NCBI GenBank assembly: GCA_023150215.1
Contig: JAKLLJ010000166.1
Location: 1 to 7,315 of the forward strand
Length of the DNA: 7,315 bases
Direction of reading: 5' to 3'
Source: Thauera sp.
GTDB taxonomy: Bacteria; Pseudomonadota; Gammaproteobacteria; Burkholderiales; Rhodocyclaceae
The notes under the pieces are model-generated. The model saw only the letters and a list, made by a program, of their open reading frames with translations. It was not told the origin of the DNA and ran no database searches. Below are positions 5,870-7,315 of this stretch, piece after piece; position 1 is the first letter of the stretch; each line of letters starts with the position of its first letter. The translations under genes were made by a program, and so were the position numbers.

Positions 5870-6465
5870 AGCTCATTGCTCCTACCCGCCGCCGCGCGCG
5901 GCGGGCGCTTTCAGCCCTTGCCGCCATGCTCCTGGTCACGGCGTGCGCGCCGCTGCCGGTGCGCGAAGGCCTTGCCTCGGCGCCGCGTGTCGTTCAACCC
6001 GCCTTCCTGATCGAGGGCCGGCTATCGGCCACCGACGGCCGCGAGGCGGCGAGCGGCCGCTTCGAATGGCTGCACGCCCCCGCGCACGACCGCCTGACCC
6101 TGTTCAGCCCGCTTGGCCAGATCGTCGCCCGCCTCGACGGCGCCCCCACCGGGGCCAGCCTGTTGAGCGCCGATGGCAGCCGGCGCGACGCCGCCGACGT
6201 CGACACGCTGCTTCCTGCGGTGCTCGGCATCGAGCTGCCCGCCGCCCGCCTGCCGCGCTGGGTACAGGGCGCGCCGGACACGGATGCCGAGGTGCGCACC
6301 GCGGATGAGGCCGGCCGCCCGCTGCAGGTCATCGACCAGGGCTGGCGCATCGACTATCTCGACTACGCCGACCACAGCGCCGCGGCGCTGCCGCAGCGCC
6401 TCGACATCTCGCGCGGCGATGCCCGCGTGCGCCTGATCATCGACTCATGGAGCGCCCTCCCCTGA
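5866..6465 (+). CDS. lolB: Outer-membrane lipoprotein insertase LolB
   Basis: LolB receives lipoproteins from periplasmic LolA and inserts them into the outer membrane. The protein has 199 residues with a GTG start at 5866; E. coli LolB precursor has 207. The N-terminus has six arginines (8-13), a hydrophobic stretch and the lipobox LLVTAC, placing lipidated Cys27 with Ala at +2, which favours outer-membrane retention. The mature part shows the family features: AFLIEGRLSA near 43-52, the RFEWLHAP strand, LFSPLGQIVARL, a central helix LLPAVLGIELPAARLPRW, and the final WRIDYLDYA plus RLIIDSW strands. The GTG overlaps the TPR gene's TGA as GTGA, implying translational coupling. The frame is open further upstream to 5758, but that part overlaps the TPR gene and would bury the signal peptide. 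The ispE start lies inside its last codons. LolB is essential in E. coli. Confidence 0.94.
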   Translation: MKLIAPTRRRARRALSALAAMLLVTACAPLPVREGLASAPRVVQPAFLIEGRLSATDGREAASGRFEWLHAPAHDRLTLFSPLGQIVARLDGAPTGASLLSADGSRRDAADVDTLLPAVLGIELPAARLPRWVQGAPDTDAEVRTADEAGRPLQVIDQGWRIDYLDYADHSAAALPQRLDISRGDARVRLIIDSWSALP

Positions 6466-7315
6466 GCTCCCTGCCCATCTCCCCCGACTGCAGCGATCCG
6501 GCGCGCCTCCTCGCCTGCCCGGCGCCGGCCAAGCTCAATCTATTTCTGCATGTCGTCGGCCGCCGCGCCGACGGCTATCACCTGTTGCAGACGGCCTTCC
6601 GCCTGCTCGACTGGGGCGACACGCTCGACTTCGCGCGGCGCAGCGACGGTCGCATCCACCGCGTCAACGAGGTGCCCGGCGTCGCCGAAGCCGACGACCT
6701 GGTGGTGCGGGCCGCCCGCCTGCTGCAAGCGTACACCGGCTGCGCCCTGGGTGCGGACATCACCGTGCACAAGGTGCTGCCGATGGGCGGCGGCATCGGC
6801 GGCGGCAGCTCGGACGCCGCGACCACGCTGATCGCGCTCAACCGACTGTGGGGGACCGGGCTGTCGCGCGCTGCGCTGCAGGCGCTCGGCCTTCAGCTCG
6901 GCGCCGACGTGCCGGTGTTCGTGTTCGGCCGCGACGCCTTCGCCGAAGGCGTAGGCGAAGCCCTGCATCCGCTCGAGCTGCCGACGGCGTGGTACGTGGT
7001 GGTGTCGCCCGGTGTTTCGGTGCCGACTGCAGAAATTTTTTCGGCAGAGGGCTTGACGAGAAATACGCCCCTCATCAAAATGGCGGACTTCGCAGCAAGC
7101 ACCACGCGAAACGATCTGCAAGCGGTGGCCTGCAGCCGTTACCCGGAAGTGCAAGATGCGATCGAATGGCTCGATGCCTATGCACCGGCCACGATGACAG
7201 GCTCGGGTGCCTGTGTGTTTGCGGAAGTCCCCTCGGAAGCCGAGGCCGACCGCATCGCAAAAAATTGTCCGCCACGCTGGAAAGCATGGAAAGTGCAGAG
7301 TCTGACTCGCCATCC
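6447..7315 (+). CDS. ispE: 4-diphosphocytidyl-2-C-methyl-D-erythritol kinase (IspE), 3' end missing
   Basis: GHMP kinase of the non-mevalonate isoprenoid pathway: phosphorylates CDP-methylerythritol at the 2-hydroxyl using ATP. The window holds 289 codons and ends before the stop. By comparison with E. coli IspE (283 residues) only a few residues are missing. Motifs: PAPAKLNLFLHV at 25-36; RRADGYHLLQT at 39-49; ATP loop PMGGGIGGGSSDAA at 112-125; GADVPVF at 152-158 with catalytic D154; C-terminal MTGSGACVF at 250-258. ATG 6447 overlaps the lolB end by 19 nt and has no clear Shine-Dalgarno. It gives an N-terminus about 17 residues longer than E. coli's, and no ATG or GTG lies between it and the conserved block, so the exact start is uncertain. 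From about codon 190 base composition falls sharply, from about 73% to 58% G+C, with more A-ending codons, yet the reading frame and motifs stay intact. Confidence 0.95.
   Translation, partial: MERPPLSSLPISPDCSDPARLLACPAPAKLNLFLHVVGRRADGYHLLQTAFRLLDWGDTLDFARRSDGRIHRVNEVPGVAEADDLVVRAARLLQAYTGCALGADITVHKVLPMGGGIGGGSSDAATTLIALNRLWGTGLSRAALQALGLQLGADVPVFVFGRDAFAEGVGEALHPLELPTAWYVVVSPGVSVPTAEIFSAEGLTRNTPLIKMADFAASTTRNDLQAVACSRYPEVQDAIEWLDAYAPATMTGSGACVFAEVPSEAEADRIAKNCPPRWKAWKVQSLTRH
7053..7081 (+). promoter_or_regulatory. Promoter-like sequence inside ispE
   Basis: TTGACG (7053-7058, 5 of 6 to TTGACA), a 17-base spacer, then CAAAAT (7076-7081, 4 of 6 to TATAAT) lie in the AT-richer 3' part of ispE. 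The spacing is ideal for a sigma-70 promoter. It would serve genes downstream of the window; in related bacteria tRNA-Gln and prs often follow ispE. It lies within coding sequence, so chance is a real alternative. Confidence 0.3.

Noticed and set aside
6540..7313. A 257-codon - strand frame antisense to ispE
   Set aside because: IspE on the + strand has all three GHMP kinase motifs; the reverse frame shows none.

Overview
This is high-GC chromosomal housekeeping DNA (roughly 65-75% G+C through most genes). It most resembles a betaproteobacterium of the Thauera/Azoarcus (Rhodocyclales) type. The basis is gene order (rsmD-coaD-ferredoxin; mutM divergent from a TPR-lolB-ispE operon) and protein character, so the genus is an inference. 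I see no phage, insertion sequence, CRISPR array, tRNA or rRNA.

Layout: (1) Positions 1-847, + strand: the tail of rsmD, then coaD overlapping it by ATGA, then a YfhL/Alvin-type 2[4Fe-4S] ferredoxin. (2) Positions 848-1037: a convergent intergenic gap dominated by a long two-unit palindrome that looks like a REP doublet. Read on the - strand it ends in five T, so it can also serve as the intrinsic terminator of the next gene. (3) Positions 1038-3002, - strand: a 654-residue dynamin-like GTPase. (4) Positions 3003-3155: a gap with two GC-rich hairpins and an AT-rich island that may hold a promoter. (5) Positions 3156-3974, - strand: mutM (Fpg DNA glycosylase). (6) Positions 3975-4153: the divergent intergenic region. 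(7) Positions 4154-7315, + strand: a tightly overlapped operon of a secreted TPR protein, lolB (GTG start) and ispE, which runs off the window a few codons before its expected end.

How the genes fit together: coaD makes dephospho-CoA, and the ferredoxin next to it carries electrons. mutM repairs oxidised purines. The right-hand operon joins envelope biogenesis (LolB inserts lipoproteins in the outer membrane, beside a periplasmic TPR scaffold) to isoprenoid precursor synthesis (IspE). The TPR-lolB-ispE order matches Pseudomonas aeruginosa PA4667 (LbcA)-lolB-ispE, but the TPR protein here has no lipobox.

I found no convincing new multi-gene system. The points most worth a second look are the REP-like doublet acting as a terminator, the solitary dynamin-like GTPase, the non-lipidated LbcA-like protein, and an abrupt drop in G+C inside the 3' third of ispE that carries a promoter-like sequence.
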